The notes under the pieces: model-generated
Seen by the model: the letters and a program-made list of their open reading frames with translations, nothing else
Told to the model about the DNA's origin: nothing
Databases searched by the model: none
Part shown: piece by piece, positions 9,767 to 20,851 of the stretch
Numbering within the stretch: position 1 is the first letter of the stretch
Layout: each line of letters opens with the position of its first letter
Assembly: GCA_964036315.1 (NCBI GenBank)
Contig: OZ038496.1
Span: forward strand, 20,312,185-20,376,184
Source: Acanthosepion esculentum
Lineage: Eukaryota; Mollusca; Cephalopoda; Sepiida; Sepiidae
DNA: 64,000 bases
Direction: 5' to 3'
Program-made: the position numbers and the translations under genes

Positions 9767-11039
9767 CCTAATCGAATTGTAATATAACAATGTTACTTAC
9801 TCAATTAAAACTAGTTTTTAAGAATAAAAAAGGCAGTTTAAAGTAGAAAAATATCATTCAATTGCCATTAGATTCCCAATATTACTTACTGATAGCATGT
9901 TTTTTTATCAATTAGGCATTTTAGAATAGCAAATATATCATTTGATTTCAGACAGTACTTAAGGGATAATCAGTAATTATGCCCATATATAATGTAAATT
10001 TAAATAAAATTTTATTATCTTAACATTGGTTTTAAGAAAAAAAAGAAATTTTAATAACTCATATTGCAAAATCTGACTTACTTTCATCTTCAGAATTAAA
10101 AAAAAATATCCCCATATTTCTGCTCCACTACTTAGGATTGAACTCAGAACCTTTATTGACAAGATGTACATATATGCTTCTCACAGTAAATGTTTGTTGG
10201 GCTTCATTTTCTTAAGTACTGCAAAATCCTTAGTTTCTTATTATTCTAATAGATTTTGGCAGCTGCTGTCTTGGTGCCTGTTAAGGTATTACACCTGGCA
10301 CTTTGGGGGCAGGAAAGTCTGTTCATGCCCAACCCCATATAATCCAGCTTCCTTCCTGTCCCTCTGCTTCCTCATCACCTGACTGACCCCTCCTTCATAA
10401 TTAACTAAACAAAGCAATTACTGAAAGGGGCAGACCCCTTTAGGCAGATAAATGGAACATCTAAAGAATATAGGCAACAAACAACAACAAAACAATAAAA
10501 GTTATTAAAGAAAATCATTTTACTTTGTATTCTTTGACTTTGTCTCCTTTGATTGTTATTCAAGATGCTTTTGCTTCTACCCTGAGTACCAAAGAAAATT
10601 TCTTAATTGAATTGGGTGAGGTGTATGGCTGCAAGGCTTTCTTGATGCCCCTGACATGCAAAATACTGGAGGGCTTTGAGTAATTCAAGTCTAATGACAG
10701 CTGCTAATTCATAAAGGATCAGGTTACCTTTTTGCTTTCTTTTCTTTTTTTCCTTTCTAAAAAGGTGAAAGAAATTCACCATTTTTGTCAATAAGTACTG
10801 GCAGCATTTTTTAATGTCATCTTTGGACTATGATGATATTTTCTACCAGGTGAAAAAAAAGATTTTCCCAATCAATAATATAAAATAAAATTATTGCAAT
10901 AAAATCAGATATATTAAAACAATGTACAAGTTGACCATTTATTTAATCTGGTACTAATTTCCCTGAGAGGAATTTTTGATTTTCCATTAGAATTCAAGCA
11001 TTTATAACTAGGTCATGCCTATACTTTCACAGAGTTGAA
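9767..11039. other. No recognised feature
   Basis: AT-rich; a moderately GC-richer patch at 10250-10440 contains the small palindrome 'aggggcagacccct' but no recognisable gene. Confidence 0.4.
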
Positions 11040-11305
11040 TCACTCTCACTGCCTCCATATTCCCAATATAAGAAGAAAGTTTTATTTTTCCCAAGAACTG
11101 CCATTTTCTAGAACATACAGCTGCATATGTGCTTTCCTGAACACTTTATGGTTGGCCTCTTCAAGTTAAGGGTCATTATCCATCCACCTTATCCTCATAA
11201 TCTCTGCTTCCTGTTATCTCCTCTTTCATTCACACACACCTCATTCATAATCATTTTAACAGTAACCCTCTACCTTGAGTGGCTCTTGTGATTTGTATTG
11301 GGTGA
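11040..11305 (+). repeat. Interspersed repeat family C
   Basis: Shares 'caagaactgccatttt', 'gtgctttcctgaacacttta' and 'accttgagtggctcttg' with 15345-15530, and its end with 34430-34566. Type unknown; no terminal inverted repeats or coding seen. Confidence 0.6.
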
Positions 11306-11405
11306 ACTTTAGTATAAAAATAAAAGCAGTGACATGAGCATAAACTGTCCCAGACAAAATTTCAACTTGGCATATCAATTCCATTTGACATGTTAACTGT
11401 TATTT

Positions 11406-11760
11406 TTAAATATTAAATTTCTTTCAAGATATATGCAGTCATGGATCTCTGCAGATTATTTATTCTTTTGATTATCTGTGAATTACCATGACGGGAAAGA
11501 TAATGGAATGACTTCCCTGTTGCCTTCTTCATAAGTTTTTTAATCTGTATTGTCATTCTCTTAGACTGGCTCCCAGCCAAGGCTAGAAATCCCAGTTTAC
11601 CCTCCTTTTTAATCCATAAATGGTAAGGGAATAGATTGATTCATATCGTTACCAAAGACAGAAGATGCAAAGTAAATGCAACTAACTTGGCTAGAATTTG
11701 AACTTGGCTCACTAAGTCGACTTTCCATGCCAACACATCTTTCGTTTTTAACATATCAAA
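11406..11760 (-). mobile_element. tRNA-type SINE, near full length
   Basis: On the minus strand the order is tRNA-like head ('gagccaagttcaaattct', B box), central domain ('ggctgggagccagtctaag') and tail (about 11406-11550, shared with 15690-15790 and 18248-18400). The central part ('tatgaatcaatctattccc') is diverged. Confidence 0.6.
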
Positions 11761-11916
11761 CATTAGGAACATTGAATTTAAATGATTTCAGGCGGAAAGT
11801 TTTATAAAATGAGAAATCACAGATGCCAAAATTTAATGCATCTTGGCAAAATATAAAGAAAATGATTTAAAAAAAAACAATTGAAATGTCAGGTTAGTAA
11901 AAAACAAAAGGTTAAT

Positions 11917-12030
11917 GGTCAGAGTTGAATCAGACCAGGAAACAGTAGTATTAAAAAGTGCTTAATGCATGTGTGAAAAAATAAATAAATAAAAATAAAA
12001 TAACATGTAGACCTTTTAAGGTTAGTAAAT
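11917..12030 (+). repeat. Interspersed repeat pair member (with 37160-37290)
   Basis: Shares 'gtcagagttgaatcagacca', 'ggaaacagt-gtattaaaaa' and 'aacatgtagaccttttaa' with 37160-37280. Type unknown, possibly part of a Penelope-like or LINE 3' region. Confidence 0.6.
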
Positions 12031-12129
12031 AGATATATGGTTAGTATAATGTTTATCGGTGCAGAAATCAGAATCACTGAGCTGAGTTCAAACTCCAATC
12101 TAATCTCTTCCATTTCTTTAGCTGGCTAG

Positions 12130-12420
12130 ATTGAGCTATCTAGTGATTGGCTGGCAGCCAGTCTAGGAAAGGAATTCACAACGGTGGACCCTTGACAGAG
12201 TAAAAAGTATTTATGCAACTTTGTTGGTGATGAGTTATTTTGTGTTAATTCATCCTCGCTAAATTTGTACCCAGGATTATACAATGTTTCACCTTTCTTG
12301 GCAGATCTGTTGTTACAATGTAAAAACAACATTGATAAAAACAAAAGCACAAGGAGACTGAATGAAATCAGCTGAGCTGTATGTCTAGATGGGCTGGACA
12401 TCAAAAAATTTTTAAGTTAA
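12130..12420 (+). pseudogene. SINE scrap followed by Penelope-like C-terminal remnant
   Basis: 12130-12180 is a short central-domain piece of the SINE ('ggctggcagccagtctagg'). From about 12230 the plus strand reads NLYPGLYNVSPFLADLLLQ and KNKSTRRLNEIS, matching the 3' coding of the element at 46330-46450 (NLRPGSYNILP, then MKSA). The 92-codon minus frame over it is antisense. Confidence 0.5.
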
Positions 12421-13138
12421 AGGTATTAAAACTCTAAAATTTTGAAATTAGCATTCCCACATCTTCAGTGTTTCCTATACCCAAAGTTTAAAATATATAT
12501 CTTGCCCTCTATACATATATAATTCCATCAACAAGAAGATTACTTTAGCCCAATGAACACCTTTTTAGAGGATGAAACACATTGCATAGAATCTTTCCAT
12601 TTTGCCTTACTTATACATCTAAAAATATTAGTGAATTTTTTTTAATTATTGGGAACTATAAGAAAGCAGATGTATATGAACTGAGAGGATTGAAATAATA
12701 AAAACCCAGTCCTATAAGATATTTTATGTACTTGAGTGATAATAAGCAACAGATGTGTAAAGAAAATCTTTGCAAATTTTTTTATCACTTTTAGGCTTAC
12801 ATTATAACTTACCTGTTAAAATTCATATCTAAGCAAACAGGGGAATCCTATACCTATTTCAGTTCATTAACAAAAAAGAATGCCAACCCAGATATATTCT
12901 TATCTTGCATTCTATAAGAAAAGTGGAAGCTTTCAATATAAGATATCAGTCTCAGGAAAGTATCCATATTTTTTTCACTTGAATATTTGAGATCGTCAGG
13001 TTAGATTTTCAAATTTATTTTCTGTTTACAATGTAATCTTTGCATCTAAATTGAATTTTAGGTATATACTAAATCTACTTTTAAATCTTTCTTCTCTCTC
13101 TTTAGTGCTCTCTTTCATTCTCTTATATATATTCTTCC
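12421..13138. other. No recognised feature
   Basis: AT-rich without recognisable family or gene. Confidence 0.4.
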
Positions 13139-13142
13139 TCTT

Positions 13143-13174
<32 letters not shown>

Positions 13175-13175
13175 A
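13139..13175. repeat. (TA)n-(GA)n tract
   Basis: A short TA run joined to GA units; the 98-codon plus frame passing through is not credible. Confidence 0.9.
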
Positions 13176-13413
13176 TTTAGGCAGCAACATTTATTTCAAA
13201 CAAGTTTTGTTGAATAATATTTTCAAGTTCTGTCTATACAATTTTTTTATTAAGTTTTTCAAATTTACAAATAGAATATTGTATATAATCAGTAAAGTTT
13301 CCAAAATTCGTTTTTCTCCTAAATACTTTCAAATGTTGCTACATTGAGTTTTTGGCGAATTCTGGCAGTCTCTCCTGAAATTGGTTCCAGTAAATGAGGG
13401 AACACTGGAATAA

Positions 13414-13418
<5 letters not shown>

Positions 13419-13464
<46 letters not shown>

Positions 13465-13479
13465 GTGTGTGTGTGTGTA
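13419..13479. repeat. (TA)n-(GT)n microsatellite
   Basis: TA tract of about 43 bp then GT units. Confidence 0.95.
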
Positions 13480-13504
13480 TTTGTAAATAATTATTTTTTA
13501 AATT

Positions 13505-13600
13505 TTATATGTTTATGGGGGAAAAGCGCTCAATACTAGAGGTAGTGTTTTAGATATAAACAGTGTGGATACAGGAATCAGTATTGCATGTTGACTGATG
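13505..13600 (+). repeat. Repeat family G fragment ('GCTCAATAC' core)
   Basis: Contains 'ttatgggggaaaagcgctca' and 'agaggtagtgttt', the diverged equivalent of 'aaaagtgctcaatatcaagg' at 36065 and 'ttgatatcagggatagag' at 63805. Confidence 0.45.
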
Positions 13601-13632
13601 ATAACTTAAAGTGTGAAACTGTCATTTACCAT

Positions 13633-13638
13633 GCAACA

Positions 13639-13707
<69 letters not shown>

Positions 13708-13763
13708 TAGTGGGCCAGGCAGTATACTTTTCAGCACCCATGTGAGAGAGAGAGAGAGAGAGA

Positions 13764-13818
<55 letters not shown>
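13633..13818. repeat. Clustered (TA)n, (GA)n, (GT)n tracts
   Basis: TA run 13633-13704, then 40 bp of unique DNA, then GA, GT and TA runs to 13818. Confidence 0.95.
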
Positions 13819-13821
<3 letters not shown>

Positions 13822-15344
13822 TATGTGTTTGTGTGAGAATCTAGTTTCATTTTCTTTTACATCCTAAGAAAAACTTAGTGACATGTGGGTCCCTTTTTTC
13901 AGTTTTAGTGAACACCATAAGGGTCATGAAATTCTATCTAAGCAATTATTAAAGCCAGTCTCTGTTTTTGTTTTGTTTTTGTTTGTTTTTTGGGGGGTTT
14001 TTTCCAGGTTTCACTCATTTCTGGATCATTTGTTATTTTACTGAAAAGTCCCTAGCTAAAAATAACTTTTTTTCTTATTCTCTTTGGAGAAAGTGGCTAC
14101 TTGGTTTGGCAGTAGTCTGCTGAGAGTTCTGGGTACATCTTCAGGCCTGCCTCCTCTACCTGCTACTATTTCTTACTACATTACATTATCTAGTACCTTA
14201 CCTCTCTATTTACCTTCATCTTTGCCTACTGGCTGCCTACCTTCTTCTATCATCTTGTCTGCAAGATTCTCTGTCTGTCTGTCAGTATTCATTTTCAATC
14301 ACTGGTATGTACACCTTTTTTATATTGTTTACAAATTTACGGTATTTTTCTGTCTGGTTTGTTCATAAGTCTGGAAGTCTTATCGATTGTTCATTCTATT
14401 CTTTTTTTTTTTTTCATGCCTGGTGCAATGCAGCACAATGCTCCTTTTAGTTCCATTCTCTGGGGTAGGGATAAGGGCCCCACAGAATAGGGTGTAAATG
14501 AGGAAGTGAAGAAAATGAAGGAAATTTGAAGGATGTTGTCAATGGAAAATGAAACAAAAACAAAAAGATAACAAAAGAAGAACAATGGTAGAAGTACAAC
14601 AAATAAGCTAAAAGAAAATTGCTTAAAGCAGACAGCAACTTTAAAATTTGTTCTATTCTCAAAAGTTGTTTTCATTTTATTCACTCTGAGGCTTGGTTTT
14701 AGAAATTGTTTGCAAAGTCAAATTTTACTTTCATAATTTTCAGAAAAACTTTAAATGCTTATAAAGAATACTTTCTAATTAGAAAAACAGTGTTATAGCT
14801 TAAAACATTAATTTTAGCAATTATTTTAATTATATATATATTTTTAAACATGTCTTTCTAAATCCAATCAAATTTACTTTTCTCACTGAAGCTTTATAAA
14901 TCTTCCAGTAAAGCAGCTTTCATGATACTAAATTAATTTCTAAGAAAAAATTTACAAATTTCAAGATTTATTAAAATAAGAGCAATTATTTTTTTTAATT
15001 TCTCAAGTTGTTTAATTAATCCTAAAGCTGAAATTTCATATTGAATTAAAATATTACAGCAAATATTTTTCATTCATCTTTTTACAGAGAATTTAAAATC
15101 ATAGATGCCATCATGATAGAACAATTTATTTTATTGAAAATATTTTCTATGACAAACAAACATGTTTATCACTTTATAGTCATAATACTATGATATTTTA
15201 AATATTTTAGATATTTTTAGAATGTTGGAATTAATCAAAAAGAGTCTCTTGTTAATAAACTCAAGGAAAAATCATTTAAAGAAAAATTATTGCTAACCTT
15301 TGATTCTTAAAGCAAAAAAAATGACTGAAGACTTTTATTTAGCA
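13819..15344. other. No recognised feature
   Basis: Contains a T tract at 14401-14414 and T/C-rich low complexity at 14160-14290. Frames of 94-97 codons here are composition artefacts. Confidence 0.4.
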
Positions 15345-15530
15345 AGTTCAGTTTTTTCGCAAGAACTACCACTTCATGTAACAGACTCCCATGTGGATGC
15401 TTCCCTGAACACTTTAATTGTGAAGTCATAATCTCCACTTCTCTTCCATTCACATCTCTCATCTCATTCACCCTTACCATTTCATCTTTAACACTCTACT
15501 TTGAGTGGCTCTTGATTCCTGTATTTTGTA
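15345..15530 (+). repeat. Interspersed repeat family C, copy 2
   Basis: Shares 'caagaactaccact', 'gcttccctgaacactttaa' and 'ctttgagtggctcttg' with 11040-11305. Confidence 0.6.
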
Positions 15531-15689
15531 AAATGGCAAATGAGAATTTTCTGGTTCTGGCTTTGAGGTTGTGTGTTTAGTATTGATATTCTGATAAGAA
15601 ATAGAGAAGAAATATTTTAATGTATATCTTATTGTGGAGAAATGGTTAACAAGCTAGTCTCAAAGACAATTCTTTGAAAATTCCATATC

Positions 15690-15860
15690 CCCTCAGGTCA
15701 ATCATGACTTTCCACATATTTTTCTTTATTATCTGTGAATTTCCATATCTTCTTGGAGATAATAGAGTGGTTTCTTATTGCTTTCTCCATTCAGAAGTTT
15801 CCTTCTCTTAGACTGGTTGCCAACCAAGGATACAGAGCCTACATGTAAATATTGGGATAC
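15690..15860 (-). mobile_element. tRNA-type SINE, tail and part of centre
   Basis: 'caatcatgactttccacat', 'tattatctgtgaatttccat' and 'cttagactggttgccaacca' follow the same order as in 11406-11600, on the minus strand. Confidence 0.6.
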
Positions 15861-16404
15861 TATAGTTTTCTGGCTCATGAATGGTTTTCTTTATTCTTCG
15901 TTGACATGAACACACTGATAGAATATGTAGATTCTGTTTTGATTTGAGGGAAAATATAACAAGATAGATTGAAATGATTGCTTTTTATAGCACTTATCTG
16001 GTTAACTGTTAACTTATTAATATGTGATCTCACCCGAAGGGGTAAAAAGATTACTGACCCTTGTTTTAGATGTTGAATTGATAAAAATAAAAAGTTCTGG
16101 AAATTTTTCTATTAAATTCATCTATGTTTCAATTAGTATATATTTCTCGTCATCATCACGAGGTGGGTTGAGAAACCTGTTTGTCTTTGTCCCAAGTACT
16201 CGATGGTAAATTTAATAATCTAGAGCCTGTCACATGGGTCACTGAATATAATTGATGCCCCTTTTGAACATGTATTAAAATGTTAATTATGTAAACCAAA
16301 TCTAGATGATATTATTGTATTTTTACTGTCTGCAGAATGTATCATAATTGACTTGGCTTTATCAAGTACAAACAGCCACAAATGTATTGCACCCAGTGAG
16401 GCCT
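15861..16404. other. Mostly unassigned; small repeat at its end
   Basis: Near 16355-16400 'ggctttatcaagtacaaaca' recurs as 'agctttatcaggcacaaaca' at 17757, both beside a minus-strand RTE copy. Confidence 0.4.
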
Positions 16405-16690
16405 GTGTTATGTCCCCTCAGGGCATAGGCAATCATGGCTTTCCACAAATTCCTATCCTTGGTAGCTCAATAAATTTTGTCTTCCTGTCATTTCTCCCAA
16501 ACCCTGTTGCACCATCCATTTAGTCAAGCTCATTAAGTATGTTATGCTTTACCTTTTTCTGTCCTTCCTGACTTTACTCTATCTTGTGGACATCAGATTT
16601 TCCAAGCCCTCCTTCCTCATTATGTGTCCTAGAAATTTCAGCTGTCTCTTCCAGATGTTAAATATAAAATCATTACACAGAAATATTTTT
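16405..16690 (-). mobile_element. RTE-like LINE, 3' part
   Basis: Antisense to the RTE 3' ORF: 'atgtcccctcagggcatagg', 'caatcatggctttccac', 'ccaagccctccttcctcatt' and 'ctagaaatttcagctgtctc'. Truncated on the 5' side of the element. Confidence 0.75.
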
Positions 16691-17139
16691 TATTAACTTC
16701 CTCATGGTATTATTAGCTATTTCCTCATAAAAAAATTTGTAAATCATTAATTGAGCAGCCAGTATTACTGTCAGTTGAAATCTATGAAATCTTTCTCTTT
16801 CAGGAATCTTTCAGGAAAATAGGTTTCCAGTAGCTATTATCACTCTTACCAGTATTGATTGGTTGCCTTTCTAAACTCTTGTTTGGAGTGGTGTGGAATG
16901 TCCACATCTTGAATATTTCATTATTTTCTTTTTAAGTTACATGAGCTATCCATTTTAGTTGTTGCTGTTGTTGAAAGTCCTCAAGTCATGTGGTTTCTAT
17001 TATTTGTAAAGTTCTTTATTTGTGATTCTGTAGCACCAGTCCACAATGCTGAAAGAAAAATGGTCTTCACCAAGATCCACAGGCTTCATTTGGGCATTCA
17101 CTATTCTACAGACTCTTAATAACTTTTAATGTTTCAGAA

Positions 17140-17320
17140 CTTCTCTTTTTTATGCTATGTCGCTTCAGGATATATTTGACCATGTCTTTAGGCAAATACC
17201 TTTTTTTATTATCTTGGAACTGCCACACATTATTGGGGTGATTTCCTCTCAACTTCTCCATGGTTGAAAATATATTACAATGTTAGATTTACAAGTCTTG
17301 TTGATATTGAATTTTCACTG
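17140..17320 (-). mobile_element. SINE tail fragment
   Basis: 'gccacacattattgggg', 'cttctccatggttgaa' and 'tattacaatgttagattt' parallel the tail at 18300-18395. Confidence 0.4.
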
Positions 17321-17324
17321 TACA

Positions 17325-17750
17325 GTCACCTTCTGCTTTGTGTTCTTTCATGATATGAATGATCATGGTTCAGCACAATTTCCTATCATTTGTAGCTCTA
17401 AGTAATATTTATCTCTTTATGATAGCTCCTAGTCTCTGGTGTGTCATCCACTCATACAGGTAGGTTACCTTCTGTTTCCCTCTGCCTTTCTTACTTTCAG
17501 TATCTTCTATTTCTGTCAAATAAATTCTCTAAACCTTCTTTTCTTAGTTAAAAATCCAGGGTACATACTATCTCTTTCTGATTCTAAATACAAGTGTCCT
17601 TTTACTTTCTATTTTCCTTAAAACTTACTCATTACCAATATGCGCATTGTATCTGTTGTATTCTCAGCATCCTTCTGTAGACCTACATGTCTTTTGCCTC
17701 AAGCCTTCTCTTCATCAGTTCTGTACAGTAAATCTCTAAAATGTATAAGA
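17325..17750 (-). mobile_element. RTE-like LINE, 3' part
   Basis: Antisense RTE sequence in the usual order: 'gatcatggttcagcacaatt', 'tcctatcatttgtagctct', 'aaaacttactcattacc' and 'ctcagcatccttctgtag'. It extends further into the ORF than the copy at 16405. Confidence 0.7.
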
Positions 17751-17949
17751 GTTTTCTTAGCTTTATCAGGCACAAACAGTCACAAGTGTGGAACACTTAA
17801 TAAGGGATAAAAACACTACATAGAAATAATGGTTTGCTAGACTAGCTTAATAAGCATTCATTATCCTATGATAATGCATGCTTATTTAAGTGTCAAACAC
17901 TTTGGCTCTTAATGTTTCAGAATTTAATATCTTTTGAAATGCCATGTCT

Positions 17950-18240
17950 TTTCGGTAGAGTTATGGTTAGCAGCTGGGATTGAGGAATTAGAGAGCCAAG
18001 TTCAAATTCCAGTTAAATCTATTACATTCACTTACATGCTTCATACCTTGGGAAAGGTATGAATCCTCTTCTTCTCCCTTCAGCTATGGGTAAATAGCAG
18101 GACAGACCTGGTTCTATAGCCTTAGATGGCAACTGGTCTACTGCAGAAAGAAATGGTAACCTACTGTGGAAAATATCTGCCTTGTCTATCATGTATCAAA
18201 AGATACATGATCGTCTAAGCATGTATCACACATGGCGCGT
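17950..18240 (+). mobile_element. tRNA-type SINE, full length
   Basis: The head has an A-box-like 'tatggttagcagctggg' and a B-box-like 'aagttcaaattcc'. The centre has 'attacattcacttaca', 'ttgggaaaggtatgaatcc', 'ctatgggtaaatagcagg' and 'gatggcaactggtctactgc'. The 3' part has 'aaagatacatgatcg...catgtatcacacatggc', which is internally palindromic. The mirror copy is at 45838-46080. Confidence 0.75.
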
Positions 18241-18247
18241 AACTGAC

Positions 18248-18432
18248 TGATGTCTCTTCAGATTGCAGACAATCATGACTTTCCACAGATATCTTTTCTT
18301 TATTGTCTGGCTATTACCACCCATTCAGGAGAAATACAATGGAATGGTTTCATGTTGCCTTCTCCACAGTTGAACATGTATTACAATGTTGTGTTCACAG
18401 TTTTCCCTCTCTTACACAGATTGACTCCCAGG
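18248..18432 (-). mobile_element. SINE tail and centre, opposite orientation
   Basis: Starts eight bases after the preceding plus-strand SINE and carries 'caatcatgactttccacaga', 'ttgccttctccacagttga' and 'cagattgactcccaggg', on the minus strand. Two SINE copies therefore lie end to end in inverted order. Confidence 0.6.
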
Positions 18433-18436
18433 GCAA

Positions 18437-18665
18437 GTGAGCCCAAACTTTTTTTTTAATCAATTCACTCCAAGCAAAGCAATAATGCCACTAAGATGCA
18501 AAGAGTTACTGGGAGTGAAAAAGAATGAGAAGGCTTTAGAAGGAATTGGAAACCCAATCAATCCTAAACAGGAAAGGGAGAAATCACTATTTCTATTCAA
18601 AAAACTGGGGAGGTGTGTGAACCAGACAATAGGTGAATGTATCTACTGCTATTTAATCCATTTAT
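18437..18665 (-). mobile_element. Short SINE-like element with LINE-type tail, copy 2
   Basis: T tract, then 'caattcactccaagcaaagc', 'aataatgccactaagatgc', 'gtgaaaaagaatgagaagg', 'aacccaatcaatcctaaac' and 'tgtgtgaaccagacaatagg'. It ends near 'tctactgctatt'. This is the best-preserved minus-strand member after the copy at 45419. Confidence 0.7.
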
Positions 18666-18894
18666 GAATATTATTATATTTTCTTTTCTAGTTCAATACA
18701 AATTTTCCAGTTCAAACATCATTCTGCTGTTATCAGTTTCTGAGGACAATTTTAACTTGAAATAATAATAAAAGGTACATAATGATCTTTTAATAAAAAA
18801 AAGGATGGAGCTGACAAACTGTATTTTCCAAAATAAAAAAAAGTAACTATTCCTAAAATCCAACATGAAACAAATTAGAAACACCAATTTACTT

Positions 18895-19135
18895 GGACTA
18901 ATATCCTTGTCTTAGTTGTTATAGTAATAATGTTTCAGCTGTTGTACCTCCAGGCTTCTTCAGACATCTATTGCAATTGGTAACCTTGTAACTTCAAACC
19001 TAACCCTTCATTTAATTCACAGGGTAAATTGTTTTCATTTTGTTGTTTAACTGATAGAAGATTTCTTCAAGCATAAACAGGATAAGAACAGTTTACACTT
19101 GTGGATTGAAGGAAAGTTTTCGTTTGAAATTTACC
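18895..19135 (+). repeat. Repeat family D, forward copy
   Basis: Carries 'actaatatccttgtcttag', 'atgtttcagctgttgtacc', 'aggcttcttcagaca', 'aacccttcatttaattcaca' and 'gggtaaattgttttcat', matching 36720-36880. The family pairs with reverse copies at three other loci. Confidence 0.6.
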
Positions 19136-19754
19136 ACCTATGAGAAACACCTAAGGAAGGCTGGAGATTATAGTGGTTAAAATATATTGTAACTATAATG
19201 ACCAATAAGGACACTACTTTGAATAAATAACTGTATAATAATGATAGTTTCTAATCTCAAAATTTCAACACAAAACTTGTTAAATCTTTTTTTTTTTTTG
19301 CTTCCTCTCAAATTAATAATCATTCCTCTTGTGTCAACAGAATCATCTCTTATTTTCACTCTCCTTCTTAATATTTAAATAATTCTTTTGAAATTCATCT
19401 GATTTAAAAATAATCAGGATATTAAGAATTCTCATTTTATTAAAATTATTTTGTCTGTATTTTATGTTCATTATGTTGTTTTTTTGTTTTTTATTAATTA
19501 TCTTTTTAGTGCAAAAAGGATATAAAAATGAATAGGTAGACTATGCCAGTATTTTGAAAGTAGTTATGTTTTTTCTTTATGTTTTATTTGCCTCTTTAAG
19601 TCTTCTTGCTTCTTGTTCACTGTTTCAGTTTCCATATATATCCACAATGAGTGAGAACACAGACTGCCTTTTTTTTGTTATTATAGATTGAAGGAAGTTT
19701 GTTTATTGGAAGTAAAGACATATACTTTGTAGCTGGTAATCATCTTCTTCTTTC
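19136..19754. other. No recognised feature
   Basis: AT-rich; a T tract lies near 19290. Confidence 0.4.
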
Positions 19755-20090
19755 TAGTGCTGTGTCCATTCAGGAAGTTGGCAGTCATGGTTTTCTACAA
19801 CTTTCTATTCTTTGGAGCTCCAAATAATGTTTGTCTAATTACTGTCACCCTCAATTTGTGTTCTACCATCCATTTAACCAAATTTGTTATGTAGGTTACT
19901 TACTGCTTCTCTCTTGTCTTCAATATGTCCTGTGAGTATCAAATTATCTAAGCCCTTTTTCCTCATTTAGTAATATTTTGTAATTTTTGCTTATGCTATG
20001 TCCCTTCAGGAAGTTGGCAATCATGGTTCTCTACAATTTCCTATCCTTTGGAGCTGTAAATAATGTTTGTCTACTTACTACCCATCCAAC
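19755..20090 (-). mobile_element. RTE-like LINE 3' end, two tandem copies
   Basis: The block 'gaagttggcagtcatggttt'/'tcctttggagct' occurs twice, at about 19775-19840 and 20005-20070, each followed by 'aataatgtttgtct'. This doubling of the RTE 3' end is seen again at 29330-29620 and, as four units, at 57818-58435. Confidence 0.7.
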
Positions 20091-20124
20091 AAATTACCTA
20101 GATTTAGAAGGCTGACTAAAGAAA

Positions 20125-20245
20125 AATTGTACCGCCAACAGGAATCAAAGTTGCATCCCATTTTTTCATAAGGGAAATAATTTTTTGAGCCAAAGTGTGT
20201 CTCTACCAGTTCAGCCATGGAGACCAGCTCAACAGAGCAAGGTCG
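20125..20245 (-). mobile_element. tRNA-derived SINE head (family F)
   Basis: On the minus strand 'catggctgaactggtagaga' matches an A box well, and 'gcaactttgattcctgttgg' is a B-box equivalent. The intervening 'tggctcaaaaaattattt' makes the A-B gap longer than in a tRNA. It cannot fold as a working tRNA, so I read it as a retroposed head. Confidence 0.5.
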
Positions 20246-20430
20246 GAATTACATTGCAACTGATGCTCACTTGTGGATACTCCCAGCATGTTGCTGTTAT
20301 TCACATTTGTCACCCGAGACACTGTTCATGACTCAAGACATCTCTAGTTCATGAAACTGGTTCAAGATGAGAGGCATTCATGACCTGAGGTTCCACTATG
20401 TATGCATATCATGTAAGTGACACGCATTGA

Positions 20431-20815
20431 TTAATTGATTTGTTTTCTATGGTTTATCAACCATTTCAGGTTATTTAAAGTCAGAAAATATTTTTAGATT
20501 GTATGAATTTTGGAGATAATGTTTTTGTGATACAAGTCTTACTAATTAAACTATAGCTGGGGGGGAGAAAAGGTGGATTCATACCTTTCCCAAGGGTATT
20601 TGCACATAAGTGAATATAACGAACCCAACTGGAATTGGAACTCCAATCTCCGATTAACAATCCCAAGCCATTATCCATTACACCAGTTGCATCTAAGATT
20701 ACAATACCTGGTATTCCCAAGTGGTCAGCTATCTATGTACTGATCAACATTGCTTAACTTCAGTGATTGTATGAGAACTGGTGTTTCAATGTGGTATAAC
20801 TGTAAGTCAAGTTAC
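20431..20815 (-). mobile_element. SINE with 5S rRNA-like head plus tRNA-like unit
   Basis: Read on the minus strand, 20802-20705 matches 5S rRNA along most of its length; on the plus strand the landmarks are 'acctggtattcccaagtgg', 'tgtactgatcaac', 'ttgcttaactt' and 'atgtggtata'. Next comes a tRNA-like segment (20704-20635) with 'gtgtaatggataatggc' and 'ggagttccaattcc', reminiscent of tRNA-Arg. Then follows the SINE central domain ('ccttgggaaaggtatgaatc') and a tail ending 'ggttgataaaccatagaaaa'. A 5S unit supplies polymerase III promoter elements. Both heads carry internal promoter boxes. The 79-codon minus frame is a coincidence. Confidence 0.8.
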
Positions 20816-20828
20816 ATGGAGCATAGCT

Positions 20829-20851
20829 GTGTGTGTGTGTGTGTGTGTGTG
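20829..20851. repeat. (GT)n microsatellite
   Basis: About eleven GT units beside the 5S-derived SINE head. Confidence 0.95.

Noticed and set aside
14084..14368. 94-codon plus frame with Ser/Leu/Pro-rich composition
   Set aside because: Comes from T/C-rich low-complexity sequence, no start context or homologue.
20705..20802. Functional 5S rRNA gene
   Set aside because: Too many changes from 5S rRNA and no terminator T-run; joined to a SINE body, and a second copy has the same join.
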